A DNA stretch of 64,000 nucleotides from Rhizobium sp. Q54 (GTDB lineage: Bacteria > Pseudomonadota > Alphaproteobacteria > Rhizobiales > Xanthobacteraceae), in assembly GCA_945907045.1 (NCBI GenBank), contig CAMDSH010000003.1:1-64000 (forward strand), in the 5' to 3' direction. The notes beneath the pieces are model-generated. The model had not been told where the DNA came from and did not search any database. It worked only from the letters and a program-made list of their open reading frames with translations. This document shows, in pieces, positions 54,317 through 63,786 of this stretch. The stretch's first letter is position 1, and each line of letters opens with the position of its first letter. The translations under genes and the position numbers were made by a program.

Positions 54317-55714
54317 ATGGCGGCGCCGGACACATCATGGTCGCCGGCCGGCGACATCGCGCGCGCGGTTTCGGGCGGCGAAACCAGCGCTGCCGCCGTA
54401 ATCGAGACGGCGCTCAAGCGCATTTCGACACGCGACAAAGCTCTTAATTCCTTTACAGCCGTCACGGCGGAGCGCGCTCGCGCCCGCGCGCAGCAAATCG
54501 ATGCCCATATCGCGAAGGGTCAAAAGGCGGGTCCGCTCGCCGGCGTTCCGTTCGCGGTCAAAAATCTGTTCGATGTTTCCGGCTTAGCCACGCTGGCGGG
54601 ATCGAAGATCAACCGCGCGCATGCGCCCGCGAAAAATGATTCGCCGCTGATCGAACGTCTCGAAGCTGCCGGAGCCGTTCTCGTAGGCGCGCTCAACATG
54701 GGCGAATACGCCTACGACTTCACGGGCGAGAATGTGCACGACGGTCCCTCGCGCAATCCGCACGACACTTCCCGCATGACCGGCGGCTCATCTGGTGGCT
54801 CGGGTTCGGCGGTGGCCGGCGGGTTGGTGCCGCTCGCGCTTGGTTCGGACACCAACGGCTCCATTCGGGTGCCGTCATCTCTCTGTGGTGTTTTCGGCCT
54901 CAAGCCGACTTACGGCCGTCTGCCGCGCAACGGAACGTTTCCGTTTGTCGCGAGCCTCGATCATCTCGGGCCGTTCGCGCGCAATGTGCATGACGTCGCG
55001 CTCGCCTATGACGCCATGCAGGGTTACGACGGCGAGGATGCCGCTTGCGTGGAGCGCGCCCCCGATTCTGTTGCGCCGCAGATCGCACGCAGTGCGGATG
55101 GATTGCGCATCGCGGTTGCGGGCGGCTATTTCCGCAAGGGCGCGTTTCCCGAAGCCATCGAAGCCGTCGAGAGGCTGGCCAAAGCGCTCAACATCAAGCG
55201 TGAAATCGAAATCCCCGAAGCGGCACGGGCGCGCGCTGCGGCCTACGTCATCACTGCCACCGAAGGCGCAGCCTTACATCTCGAACGCCTGCGCACGCAG
55301 GCGCGCGATTTCGATCCCGCCGTTCGCGACCGCCTGATCGCCGGTGCGATGATCCCATCAATCGCCGTTGTGCAGGCGCAGAAATTCCGCCGCTGGTATC
55401 GCGCGCGAGTGCTTGAATTGTTCAAGGACGTGGACGCCATCATCGCGCCATCGACGCCTTGCACCGCGCCTTCCCTGGGCCAGCAGACATTCATGCTCGA
55501 TGGCGTCGAATTGCCGGTGCGGCCCAATCTCGGCCTCTACACGCAGCCGATTTCGTTCATCGGCTTGCCGGTCGCCGCCGTGCCGGTGCCGCTCAAGCCG
55601 CTTCCCATTGGCGTGCAAATCATCGCCGCGCCGTGGCGCGAGGATGTCGCTTTGCGCATTGCATTCGCTCTTGAAAAAACAGGCGCCGTGGCTGCACCGC
55701 GGCCCGCGGAATAA
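54317..55714 (+). CDS. AtzE-family amidase (1-carboxybiuret hydrolase subunit-like / HpxY-like)
   Basis: 465 residues from ATG 54317. Amidase-signature catalytic residues are Lys82 (FAVKNLFDVSG), cis-Ser158 (TGGSSGGSGSAVAGG) and nucleophile Ser182 (SDTNGSIRVPSSLCG). AtzE hydrolyses 1-carboxybiuret in cyanuric acid breakdown; the related HpxY belongs to oxalurate catabolism. No cyanuric acid hydrolase gene is in the window, so the true substrate is open, but release of ammonia from a carboxylated urea- or amide-type compound is expected. It is flanked by its AtzG and AtzH partners. Confidence 0.9.
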   Translation: MAAPDTSWSPAGDIARAVSGGETSAAAVIETALKRISTRDKALNSFTAVTAERARARAQQIDAHIAKGQKAGPLAGVPFAVKNLFDVSGLATLAGSKINRAHAPAKNDSPLIERLEAAGAVLVGALNMGEYAYDFTGENVHDGPSRNPHDTSRMTGGSSGGSGSAVAGGLVPLALGSDTNGSIRVPSSLCGVFGLKPTYGRLPRNGTFPFVASLDHLGPFARNVHDVALAYDAMQGYDGEDAACVERAPDSVAPQIARSADGLRIAVAGGYFRKGAFPEAIEAVERLAKALNIKREIEIPEAARARAAAYVITATEGAALHLERLRTQARDFDPAVRDRLIAGAMIPSIAVVQAQKFRRWYRARVLELFKDVDAIIAPSTPCTAPSLGQQTFMLDGVELPVRPNLGLYTQPISFIGLPVAAVPVPLKPLPIGVQIIAAPWREDVALRIAFALEKTGAVAAPRPAE

Positions 55715-55725
55715 GGAGAGAGAAG

Positions 55726-56124
55726 ATGGAGATCGATCTGCCGGAGGTCGTCGCCGAAGTGAAAGCGCTGTTCGCGCGCTACGAGAAGGCGTTGGTGTCG
55801 AACGACGTCGCGGAACTCGACGCGATGTTCCGCGACGATGCGCGCACGGTTCGTTATGGCAACAGCGAATGTCTCTACGGGTATTCCGAAATCAAGGCGT
55901 TCCGCTCCGCGCGCTCGCCCGTTGGCCTCGGGCGCACGCTCTCGAAAACGGTGATCACCACTTATGGGCGCGATGTTGCGGTGGCCTCGACGCTCTATCA
56001 GCGCCCGTCTGCGCCGGGAAAAATCGGACGCCAGATGCAGACATGGGTGCGCTTCCCCGAAGGCTGGCGCGTCGCTGCCGCGCACGTGAGCCTGATCGAC
56101 CCGCCGCCGGAGCTGAAATCATGA
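55726..56124 (+). CDS. AtzH/HpxZ-like protein (DUF3225)
   Basis: 132 residues of the NTF2-like fold: DLPEVVAEVKALFARYEKALVSNDVAELDAMFRDDARTVRYGNSECLYGYSEIKAFRSAR, then the conserved GRQMQTWVRFPEGWRVAAAHVSLI ending. AtzH was described as an amidase-associated protein of the AtzE-AtzG-AtzH gene group, and HpxZ is the counterpart beside HpxXY. NTF2-like proteins of this size often bind or rearrange small substrates. A GGAGAG ribosome site precedes ATG, and ATGA couples it to the GntR gene. Confidence 0.87.
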   Translation: MEIDLPEVVAEVKALFARYEKALVSNDVAELDAMFRDDARTVRYGNSECLYGYSEIKAFRSARSPVGLGRTLSKTVITTYGRDVAVASTLYQRPSAPGKIGRQMQTWVRFPEGWRVAAAHVSLIDPPPELKS

Positions 56125-56804
56125 CCGTCGCCATCCGCGAAGTGAATGGGCTTGGCCCCGGCGAGCGCAAGACGCTGGCCGAGGAATTGCGTCTGCAGCT
56201 TGCCGACGAAATCGTACGGGGCGTTTTGGCGCCGGGTGCGGCGCTGGATGAAACCGAACTGGCCAGCCGTTTCCGCGTCTCGCGCACGCCAGTGCGCGAG
56301 GCGATCCGCCAGCTTGCCGCCAGCGGGTTGATCGATGCGCCGCCGCATCGCGGCGCGGTGGTGGCGCGTCCGAGCGAGGAGCGTCTCACCGGCATGTTCG
56401 AAGTGATGGCCGAACTTGAATCGTTCTGCGCGGGATGGGCGGCGGAGCGCATGAACGGTGCCGAGCGCCGCACGCTGGAAGCCGTGCACGAGGAATTGCG
56501 CGCGCTGATCCAGAGCAGCGATCCGCAGCGCTATCACGAAATCAACGAGGCTTTTCATTCAACGATATACGCCGGCGCGCATAACGCTTATCTCGCCGAG
56601 ATCACGCTTGCCACGCGCGCGCGCGTGCAACCATTCCGCCGCGCGCAATTCCGCAATCTCGGACGGCTGGCGAAATCGCACATCGAGCACGATCGCGTGG
56701 TGGTGGCGATCATGCGCGGGGATCGCAGTGGCGCATCAGTCGCCATGCGCAGCCACATCGATACCGTGGGCAACGAATACGGCGTTTACGCCGGTTCGCG
56801 CTGA
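56121..56804 (+). CDS. GntR-family transcriptional regulator (FCD type)
   Basis: 227 residues from ATG 56121 (overlapping the previous stop). The winged helix is LAEELRLQLADEIVRGVLAPGAALDETELASRFRVSRTPVREAIRQLAASGLID, followed by the all-helical FCD ligand domain with its metal-binding His/Asp pattern (HEINEAFHSTIYAGAHNAYLAEI and HIEHDRVVVAIMRGD...RSHI). FCD regulators bind carboxylic acid metabolites and would fit the local regulator of this pathway. It is the last gene of the sigma54-type operon and ends 3 bases from the convergent atzF. Confidence 0.92.
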   Translation: MTVAIREVNGLGPGERKTLAEELRLQLADEIVRGVLAPGAALDETELASRFRVSRTPVREAIRQLAASGLIDAPPHRGAVVARPSEERLTGMFEVMAELESFCAGWAAERMNGAERRTLEAVHEELRALIQSSDPQRYHEINEAFHSTIYAGAHNAYLAEITLATRARVQPFRRAQFRNLGRLAKSHIEHDRVVVAIMRGDRSGASVAMRSHIDTVGNEYGVYAGSR

Positions 56805-56807
56805 GAT

Positions 56808-58607
56808 TTAGGCAGGGACTTTTTCCTGCGCGGTGAAAGCGCGCCAGCCACTGAAGCTGGAAATGTCGCGCGCGCCGTGGACCGCTTCCGCTTCAACGAG
56901 AAAACCCTTGACCGGACGTCCGTCCGCGAGCGTCAGGGTTCCAATCGACATCGGCGGCGGCACCGCGGCGACGAAGCGGCCAAAGCCTTCGGCAGGCAAC
57001 GCCCAGATTTCGATTTCAATCGAAGCGCCTTTGCCCGGCACGACGCGCAATAGACCCGGTTTGGCGGGCCGCGTTGCGAGCGCGAACATCCGGTAGTCGG
57101 GCGCGGTCACGGTCTTTTCCAAAAATCTTGCGCCGAGCGATTTAAGTTCGCCGTTGAGCGGCATACCGGACAAATGCGCACCGACGACTGCGAGTGCGAT
57201 TTCGCTCTTTGTTGCCGCAGCGGGAAACGCTGCCAGCGGCGGCTGCGCCGCGCCGAACGCACCGAGCGTGAATTTCGTATCGCCATGGAACTTGCGGCCG
57301 AAAGAAGCAATCCGCGCGTCATCCCCGCCCGGCGCCAGCAGCGTGATGCCGAAGTGCCGTCCGTTGCCGTGCATCGCGGCCGGCAGCGCGATGCCGCAGA
57401 GGTCGAGCAGATTGACGAAGTTGGTATAGGTGCCGAGCCGGCTGTTGAGCTGGATCGGATCGGCCAGCACCTGTTCGACCGTGTAGGTCGTCGGCGCGGT
57501 GGGGAGGGCAAGTGCGTCGATTTGCTCAAACGTGTGATCGGCGGCGCGGCGCAGCGCCTCAAGCTTGTAGAATGCCGAGAACGCATCGGCCGCGCTCGCG
57601 CGCATGCCGCCGGACATGATTTCGCGCGTTACCGGATGCAGCGCGTCAGGCGATGACTCGATCAATGCGCGCGCGGCGAGATAGCGTTCGGCAACCCACG
57701 GCCCTTCGTACAGCAGCCGTGCAGTCTCATAGAACGGCTCGATGTCGATCTCGGTGATCGCCGCGCCGAGGCGCGCGAGCCGTTCGATCGCGGCGGCGTA
57801 ATCCTCCGCCATCGTCTTGTCGCCGAAAAACAGGCGCTGGCCCTGCTTCGGAACGCCGAGCTTGATGTGCGGCGGCGCGGTTCCCAATATCCCCGCGGCC
57901 CGGCCGCGGGAATAAGGATCGTTCGCATCCGGGCCGGCCATTGCCGTGAGCGCCGTCCATGCGTCATCGACGGTGAGCGCAAACACCGAAACGCAATCGA
58001 GCGTGCGGCAGGCCGGCACGACGCCATGCGTCGAGAGCATGCCGAGGCTCGGCTTGATGCCGATGATGTTGTTGAGCATCGCCGGCACGCGTCCCGATCC
58101 TGCAGTGTCGGTGCCGAGCGCGAGTGGCACTATTCCCGCAGCGACCGCGACCGCGGAGCCGGAGCTGGATCCGCCGGGGATCAGCTTGGCGTCGAACGGA
58201 TTGCGCGGAACGCCATAAGGCGATCGCACGCCGACTAAACCGGTGGCGAACTGGTCGAGATTGGTTTTGCCGATGACGATGGCGCCGGCCTTGCGCAGGC
58301 GCTCGACGACCGTGGCGTCGCGCGCGGGCTTGTACGCGAAAGCCGGGCATGCGGCGGTGGTCGGCAAACCCGCGACGTCGATGTTGTCTTTCACAGCGAC
58401 TGGAATGCCGTAGAGGGCAAGATCGCGCGCGCCTTTTGCGGCGAGCGATTTTGCTTCCGCCAGCGCTTCGGTCTCGTCACGCAAGGCAATAAAGAGGGCG
58501 GGGTCGTTGTAGGCGCGAATGCGGGCGTAAGTCCGCGCCACCGTTTGTTCCGGCGACGTTGTTCCAGCGCGATGTGCGCTCAAAATTTCAGCAATCGTTT
58601 CGGTCAC
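56808..58607 (-). CDS. atzF: Allophanate hydrolase
   Basis: 599 residues, the full length of AtzF. The amidase domain (1-430) has Lys73 (VAVKDNIDVAG), Ser147 (PGGSSSGSAVA) and nucleophile Ser171 (GTDTAGSGRVPA), a triad with the spacing of known AtzF enzymes. The C-terminal domain (about 440-599, VVGAHLSGMPLNGELKSLGARFLEKTVTAPDYRMFALA) is the one that finishes conversion of N-carboxycarbamate. The overall reaction is allophanate to ammonia and CO2. It is encoded on the opposite strand, directly behind a MalK/UgpC-type ABC cassette (77-base gap), and convergent with the AtzGEH operon. It is likely to be the last step for the product of the AtzE-like enzyme. Confidence 0.95.
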   Translation of the reverse strand: MTETIAEILSAHRAGTTSPEQTVARTYARIRAYNDPALFIALRDETEALAEAKSLAAKGARDLALYGIPVAVKDNIDVAGLPTTAACPAFAYKPARDATVVERLRKAGAIVIGKTNLDQFATGLVGVRSPYGVPRNPFDAKLIPGGSSSGSAVAVAAGIVPLALGTDTAGSGRVPAMLNNIIGIKPSLGMLSTHGVVPACRTLDCVSVFALTVDDAWTALTAMAGPDANDPYSRGRAAGILGTAPPHIKLGVPKQGQRLFFGDKTMAEDYAAAIERLARLGAAITEIDIEPFYETARLLYEGPWVAERYLAARALIESSPDALHPVTREIMSGGMRASAADAFSAFYKLEALRRAADHTFEQIDALALPTAPTTYTVEQVLADPIQLNSRLGTYTNFVNLLDLCGIALPAAMHGNGRHFGITLLAPGGDDARIASFGRKFHGDTKFTLGAFGAAQPPLAAFPAAATKSEIALAVVGAHLSGMPLNGELKSLGARFLEKTVTAPDYRMFALATRPAKPGLLRVVPGKGASIEIEIWALPAEGFGRFVAAVPPPMSIGTLTLADGRPVKGFLVEAEAVHGARDISSFSGWRAFTAQEKVPA

Positions 58608-58684
58608 GAATAGCCCCGCTCAGCCAGCCTTACTTCATAGCAGGCCGCGACCTCAATTCAACGCAGAGATTTCCGGTGGGCGCT

Positions 58685-59614
58685 TTATTCCTTCACCGCG
58701 CCGGTCATGGCCGAGACGTAGTGCTCGACGAAGAAGGCGTAGAGGACAACCAGCGGCAGCGAGCCGGCCAGCGCGCCCGCCATCAGCGAGCCCCAGCGAT
58801 AAATATCGCCGTCGACGAATTCGTTGACGATGGCGACCGGCACTGTTTTGTTCTGCGTTGATGAGAGGAACGTGAGTGCATAGATGAATTCGTTCCAGCA
58901 CAGCGTGAAGCAAAAAATAAAAGCCGAAATCAATCCGGGGATCGACAACGGCAGCACGATCCGGATCAAAATTTGCCAGCGGCTGGCGCCGTCGATCAGC
59001 GCGCATTCCTCCAGCTCGAACGGAATGGTTTTGAAATAACCCATCAGCAGCCAGGTGGAGAACGGGATCAGGATAGTCGGATAGGTCAGGATCAGCGCGA
59101 ATGGCGTATCGAATAATCCGTACTGGAAGACGACCGACGAGAGCGGGATGAACAAAATCGACGGCGGCACCAGATAAGCGAGGAAGATCGCGCCGCCGAT
59201 CCACTGCGCGCCGCGATAGCGCAGGCGCACGATGGCGTAGGCCGCCAGCACGCTGGCGATGATGGAGAGGACGGTGGCGCAGACTGCGACGAGCATCGTG
59301 TTCCATAGCCACAGCGGATAATAAGTGTCGAACAGCAATTTCTCGATGTGCTTGAGCGTCGGCGTCCAGGTCCAGAACGGATTGAACTTTTCGAGATTGA
59401 GAAGCTGCTCGTCCGGTTTGATGGCGGTGAGCGCCATCCAGTAGAAGGGGAACAGCAGCACGATCAGAATGATTGTCAGCGGCAGATACAACGTGACCAG
59501 ACGGCGCGGCAACCGCTCCAGATAGCTCATGCCTTCTGACGCATCGGCCATCGGCGAGACGCCGTGCAGGGTCTTCTTTGGGTCGGCGAGTTTTGGCGCC
59601 AGCGCGTCAGTCAT
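58685..59614 (-). CDS. ABC transporter permease, MalG/UgpE type
   Basis: 309 residues with six membrane segments and the CUT1 permease EAA loop in MGYFKTIPFELEECALIDGASRWQILIRIVLPLSIPGLIS. N-terminal 40 residues are hydrophilic. The start at 59614 overlaps the upstream permease gene by 8 bases. CUT1 importers usually carry oligosaccharides or glycerol phosphates, but the next gene downstream is atzF, so a nitrogen-containing substrate should be considered. Confidence 0.93.
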   Translation of the reverse strand: MTDALAPKLADPKKTLHGVSPMADASEGMSYLERLPRRLVTLYLPLTIILIVLLFPFYWMALTAIKPDEQLLNLEKFNPFWTWTPTLKHIEKLLFDTYYPLWLWNTMLVAVCATVLSIIASVLAAYAIVRLRYRGAQWIGGAIFLAYLVPPSILFIPLSSVVFQYGLFDTPFALILTYPTILIPFSTWLLMGYFKTIPFELEECALIDGASRWQILIRIVLPLSIPGLISAFIFCFTLCWNEFIYALTFLSSTQNKTVPVAIVNEFVDGDIYRWGSLMAGALAGSLPLVVLYAFFVEHYVSAMTGAVKE

Positions 59615-60560
59615 TGTTCTCGCCCTGCTGCCATTTCCTTCGCTGCAAGCCGAACCACGAAATCAAAATCGCGGCGAGAAGGAACGGGATCATCGCAGTC
59701 GAGATCGCGGCGCCTTCGCCCAGGTGCCCGCCGAGAATGGCACGCTGGTACGACAGCGTCGCCATCAGCTGCGTAGCGTTGACCGGCCCGCCGCGCGTGA
59801 GCACCCAGATCAGCTGGAAATCCGTGAACGTGAACAGCACCGAAAACGTCATCACCACGGCGATGATCGGCGTGAGCAGCGGATAAGTGACGTGGCGGAA
59901 AATCTGCCACTTGTTGGCGCCGTCGATGGTGGCGGCCTCATACAGCGTTGGCGACACGGTTTGCAGGCCGGCCAGCAACGTGATGGCGACGAACGGCACG
60001 CCGCGCCAGATGTTGGCGAAAATCACAGACCAGCGTGCGTTCCACACATCGCCGAGGAAATCGATATTGGTGGAGATCAGTCCCGCTTTTTTTAGCGTCC
60101 ACGAGATGATCGAGAACTGGCTGTCGAACAGCCACCAGAACGCGATGGCCGAGAGCACTGTCGGCACGATGAAAGGAATGAGAACGACCGCGCGCAGGAT
60201 CGCCTTGAACGGTAAATTTTGGTTGAGCAGCAGCGCTAAATATAGTCCGACGGCGAATTTGAATGCGCTCGCCACGATCGTATAGAGCAGCGTGTTGAAC
60301 ACCGAGAGCCAGAACACCGTGTCGTCCCACAGCCATTCGTAATTTTCGAGGCCGACGAAGTCACCGCCGCGCCCGATGCGCGCGTCGGTGAACGAAATCC
60401 ACACGCCAAGGCCGAGCGGATAAGCGAGGAACAAAATCAAGAACGCCGCCGCCGGCAGCATGAACCACAGGCCGAGCCAGTTGCGGTTCACCTGCAGCCG
60501 TTGCCACGTAGTGGCCTCGCGCGGAGCCAGCTTGATGTTGTTGAGCGTGGCGTCGGTCAT
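59607..60560 (-). CDS. ABC transporter permease, MalF/UgpA type
   Basis: 317 residues with six membrane segments (LWFMLPAAAFLILFLAYPLGLGVWISFTD at the start) and the EAA loop LQTVSPTLYEAATIDGANKWQIFRHVTYPLLTPI. It pairs with the MalG-type subunit. It follows the substrate-binding protein gene by about 70 bases on the minus strand. Confidence 0.93.
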   Translation of the reverse strand: MTDATLNNIKLAPREATTWQRLQVNRNWLGLWFMLPAAAFLILFLAYPLGLGVWISFTDARIGRGGDFVGLENYEWLWDDTVFWLSVFNTLLYTIVASAFKFAVGLYLALLLNQNLPFKAILRAVVLIPFIVPTVLSAIAFWWLFDSQFSIISWTLKKAGLISTNIDFLGDVWNARWSVIFANIWRGVPFVAITLLAGLQTVSPTLYEAATIDGANKWQIFRHVTYPLLTPIIAVVMTFSVLFTFTDFQLIWVLTRGGPVNATQLMATLSYQRAILGGHLGEGAAISTAMIPFLLAAILISWFGLQRRKWQQGENND

Positions 60561-60629
60561 TTATTTCATGTCTGTAGATTCAGAAAATACCGGGCGCAGC
60601 GTGATGCGCCGCGCCCGGGACACAGGCGG

Positions 60630-61949
60630 TTAGCGATAGATTCGCTGCAGTTGCCGTTCGGCGATCTTCATCGCGCCTTTGGCATCTTCGCGGCCGGTCG
60701 CATAGCTCGCGAACATATCGACCATCACGAAGTCGGCGATGGCCGCCGCCGCCTTCTCGCCAACCGAGCCAAGCCCGCCCGCGGTGAGCGTGCGTTTGGC
60801 AACGTCGCGATAGACCGTTCGCTTGCGATCGGCCGTCCACACCGGATTGGAGTCGTAGGCATTCAGGCAATGCGTGAGATAGCCAACCGAGCCTTCCAGC
60901 CATTTGTTGAAGTTGTCGGCTTCCAGCATGAACGCCATCAGTGCCTTAACGGCCTGCGGATACTTCGTGTAGGTCATCCCCAGAATCGGATACAGCAGAT
61001 GAAGTTCGGTCGGCTTGCCGATCGGCCCGATCGGCATGTAGGCGTGATCCATGTCGTCGGCGATTTCCTTCAGCTTCGCGTCGCGCCGTGCCGCGGCGTA
61101 GATCGAGATGCCGTTATTGGTCCAGTGGATTTCACCGGCGAGGAATGCCTTGTTATTGAACGAGTCGTTCCACGAGGCGGTGCCGGGGATCATTTCGGCA
61201 TAGAGTGCCTTGGCGTAGTTGAGCGCCTTCTCGGTTTCCGGAGAATTGATGACGACTTTATCCTTGGCGTCGACGGCGTTGCCGCCGTGCGCCCACAGGC
61301 ACCAATGCACCCAGCCGTTGGCGTCGCCGGAAGCATGGCCGAACGCCAGACCGCCAGGCGTGCCTTGCGCTTTCATCGCCTTCGCATAAGCGAGGAATTC
61401 GTCGGTGGTTGCCGGGAATTTCGAGAAACCAGCCTTCGCGCCGGCGGCAACGCGGTAGTTCATCAGGTTGCCGCTGTAGCAGATCGGAATCGCAATCCAC
61501 TTGTTGCCGCTCTTGCCGTAGGTCACCGCGCTTGGCACCCAGCCGCCGTATTTCTTGCCGAGGTAGTCGGCGACATCCGAAACATCCATGCACTTCTGCG
61601 GAAACAGATGGGGAAGCGAATAGAGGCCCCAGAACAAATCCGGGCCGGCGCCGGTGTTGGCGGCGACGGAAGCCTTCGGTTGCACGTCCTCGTAAGACTC
61701 GCGCGAGATGTTCACCTTCACGCCGGTCGCAGCTGTGAACGCTTCCATCAATTTTACGAACGCATCGTCTTCCGATTGCACGAAATATTTCCAACGCAGC
61801 ATCGATAGCTGCGCGCCTTTTTCCGGCTTCCACGGCGCGGACTGCGCCCAGGCTTTCGCCCAGTCGAGCAGCGCGGGGCCGGTGAGCGCGCCGGCAGCGG
61901 CGGCCGCCGTGCCGCCTTTCACCAAAGTGCGGCGAGTTATCATTGTCAT
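60630..61949 (-). CDS. ABC transporter substrate-binding protein, extracellular solute-binding family 1
   Basis: 439 residues. A twin-arginine leader (ITRRTLVKGGTAAAAAGALTG) is present and is cleaved near KAWAQSA. Family landmarks are VKLMEAFTAATGVKVNISRESYEDVQPKASVAANTGAGPDLFWG and the later NNGISIYAAARRDAK and YLTHCLNAYDSNPVW segments. These receptors bind sugars, polyols or phosphorylated glycerols. It is the second gene of the cassette ATPase, receptor, permease, permease, atzF. Ligand unknown. Confidence 0.92.
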   Translation of the reverse strand: MTMITRRTLVKGGTAAAAAGALTGPALLDWAKAWAQSAPWKPEKGAQLSMLRWKYFVQSEDDAFVKLMEAFTAATGVKVNISRESYEDVQPKASVAANTGAGPDLFWGLYSLPHLFPQKCMDVSDVADYLGKKYGGWVPSAVTYGKSGNKWIAIPICYSGNLMNYRVAAGAKAGFSKFPATTDEFLAYAKAMKAQGTPGGLAFGHASGDANGWVHWCLWAHGGNAVDAKDKVVINSPETEKALNYAKALYAEMIPGTASWNDSFNNKAFLAGEIHWTNNGISIYAAARRDAKLKEIADDMDHAYMPIGPIGKPTELHLLYPILGMTYTKYPQAVKALMAFMLEADNFNKWLEGSVGYLTHCLNAYDSNPVWTADRKRTVYRDVAKRTLTAGGLGSVGEKAAAAIADFVMVDMFASYATGREDAKGAMKIAERQLQRIYR

Positions 61950-61972
61950 GGTTCTTCCTCCCGTTGTGTTTT

Positions 61973-63040
61973 TTAGGCGTTCAGTCGTTGTCCTGTCGCC
62001 TCGTCGAATAGATGGACGAGACGCGGGTCTGGTTTGAGCCGGATCTTGTCGCCCGGCTTGAATTGGTGACGCTCGCGGAACACCGCGATGATTTCCTGTC
62101 CGGCGATCTTGGCGGCGACCTGAATTTCCGAGCCGGTGGGTTCGACCACCTGGATCACGGCTTCCGCGCCATCATCATCAATATGAAAATGCTCCGGCCG
62201 CACGCCATAGACCGCCGCCCGCCCGTTGCTTGCCTTTGGAGCTGAAGTGAGTGGAAACTTCGTTCCGCCGGGGCCTTCGAATTCCAGCTTGCCGTTGGCG
62301 CGGAGCGTGCCCTTGATAAAATTCATCGCCGGGGAGCCGATGAACCCGGCAACGAAAATATTCTGCGGCTTGTCGTAAAGCTCCAGCGGCGCGCCGATCT
62401 GCTCGACCAGGCCGTCATGCATGACGACGATTTTATCGGCCATCGTCATCGCTTCGATTTGATCGTGCGTGACGTAGATGGTCGTGGTTTTGAGCCGCTG
62501 ATGCAGTTCCTTGATTTCCGTGCGCATCTGCACGCGCAGCTTGGCATCGAGGTTGGAGAGCGGCTCGTCGAACAGGAACACCTGCGGATCGCGCACGATG
62601 GCGCGGCCCATGGCGACGCGCTGCCGTTGTCCGCCGGAAAGCTGGCGGGGAAACCGTTGCAGATAGGGATCGAGCCCGAGAATATCGGCGGCGCGTTTCA
62701 CGCGCGCATCGATCTCGGACTGCGGCGCGCCGCGCAGCTTCATCGAGAACGCCATGTTGTTGGCGACGGTCATGTGCGGATAGAGCGCGTAATTCTGGAA
62801 CACCATGGCCACGTCGCGCTCTTTCGGCGGCATGTTGTTGACGACGCGCTCGCCGATGCGGATTTCGCCGGAGGTGATGTTTTCAAGCCCCGCAATCATG
62901 CGCAGCAAGGTGGATTTGCCGCAGCCGGAGGGGCCGACCAGCACGACGAATTCGCCGTCGCGGATGGAAACGTCGACGCCGTGAATGACGCCCGTCGCGC
63001 CGAAAGCTTTCCGCACATCGCGGATCGCGACCGAAGCCAT
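61973..63040 (-). CDS. ugpC: ABC transporter ATP-binding protein, MalK/UgpC type
   Basis: 355 residues from ATG 63040, preceded by GGGGAGGACT; a frame extending to 63088 is unlikely to be used. Walker [19 protein letters not shown], signature [15 protein letters not shown], Walker [17 protein letters not shown] and the C-terminal TOBE/OB regulatory domain ([29 protein letters not shown]) are all present. The gene symbol reflects family only; the importer is not shown to carry glycerol-3-phosphate. It is the first gene of the minus-strand cassette ending in atzF. Confidence 0.93.
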   Translation of the reverse strand: MASVAIRDVRKAFGATGVIHGVDVSIRDGEFVVLVGPSGCGKSTLLRMIAGLENITSGEIRIGERVVNNMPPKERDVAMVFQNYALYPHMTVANNMAFSMKLRGAPQSEIDARVKRAADILGLDPYLQRFPRQLSGGQRQRVAMGRAIVRDPQVFLFDEPLSNLDAKLRVQMRTEIKELHQRLKTTTIYVTHDQIEAMTMADKIVVMHDGLVEQIGAPLELYDKPQNIFVAGFIGSPAMNFIKGTLRANGKLEFEGPGGTKFPLTSAPKASNGRAAVYGVRPEHFHIDDDGAEAVIQVVEPTGSEIQVAAKIAGQEIIAVFRERHQFKPGDKIRLKPDPRLVHLFDEATGQRLNA

Positions 63041-63280
63041 CCAGTCCTCCCCGCCGGCAAGCCGGCATTTGCCCTTGTTATTGGGCATTTGGCCCTTATT
63101 GCGCGCTTAGGTGCCGTTCAAGCGGCGCCTTGCGCGGGGCTTTTGAAATGATGGTTCCGCAGCGATGCGGAAATCAAGCCTGACGTTCGTTAACGGCGCT
63201 CGCGGCGCAAACTCCGGAACCCGGCTGCCCACCAGTCCATGCCCACCGAAAGGCCGTTTCTCGCAGCTAAAGCCGCAAAA
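63041..63280. other. Intergenic region with small hairpins
   Basis: A 240-base spacer between the ugpC-like gene and the small secreted protein gene (both minus strand). GCCGGC-AA-GCCGGC at 63053-63066 lies just above the ugpC ribosome site. TTCCGCA-GCGA-TGCGGAA at 63155-63172 is a perfect 7-base stem that could terminate transcription from the gene at 63281. Two near copies of GGGCAAATGCC lie at 63060-63105. I see no gene or clear promoter here. Confidence 0.4.
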
Positions 63281-63733
63281 TTATTTATCGACCGATAGCT
63301 TGATCATCGAGGTGGTGGTGCGGCCTTGCGAGTCCTTGATATCGACGCGCAGCACGTGTTTTCCGGGCGGTACCTGCGCCTGCAGCACTTCGATCCCGTC
63401 GGCGGTCAGATGCGACTTGAGCCGCGCGGTGAGATCGACCGAAGGCGATTTCAGGTAAGTGATCTTGACGCTGTCCACCTCGATCGCCGCGTTGTTACGC
63501 GCGATGAATTTGATCTTGATCGGCAGCGGCGACTTGATGCCGGTGTCGGGCGCCGGGCTGACTTGCTCGATGGAAGGACCGCGCGTGACGCCGCGAAGCG
63601 TCAGGCCGGCATCGGGCGAGGCGGGAAGGCCGGCTTCCGCTTCGGTGATCAACACATCGGCTGCCAGCAAAGGAGCAGGCGCGCAGGCGAGCGCAAGGCT
63701 GCCGGCAAAAATCGCGACAAGTGCATACCGCAT
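63281..63733 (-). CDS. Small secreted protein of unknown function
   Basis: 150 residues from ATG 63733, chosen because CGGAGGGG precedes it and it begins with a clean signal peptide (MRYALVAIFAGSLALACAPAPLLAA). A Cys at residue 16 is inside the signal region but without a lipobox. The mature part (SPLPIKIKFIARNNAAIEVDSVKITYLKSPSVDLTARLKSHLTADGIEVLQAQVPPGKHVLRVDIKDSQGRTTTSMIKLSVDK) looks like a single Ig-like beta-sandwich. I do not recognise a named family. Probably periplasmic. Confidence 0.7.
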   Translation of the reverse strand: MRYALVAIFAGSLALACAPAPLLAADVLITEAEAGLPASPDAGLTLRGVTRGPSIEQVSPAPDTGIKSPLPIKIKFIARNNAAIEVDSVKITYLKSPSVDLTARLKSHLTADGIEVLQAQVPPGKHVLRVDIKDSQGRTTTSMIKLSVDK

Positions 63734-63786
63734 GACTGTACCCCTCCGTTGCAGCGGGCAGCCTGTAGGCGCCCGCGGCTGAACCC

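Noticed and set aside
60501-61808. Plus-strand open frame of 435 codons opposite the solute-binding protein gene
   Set aside because: Antisense shadow of a well-supported receptor; low-complexity Arg/Val/His composition.
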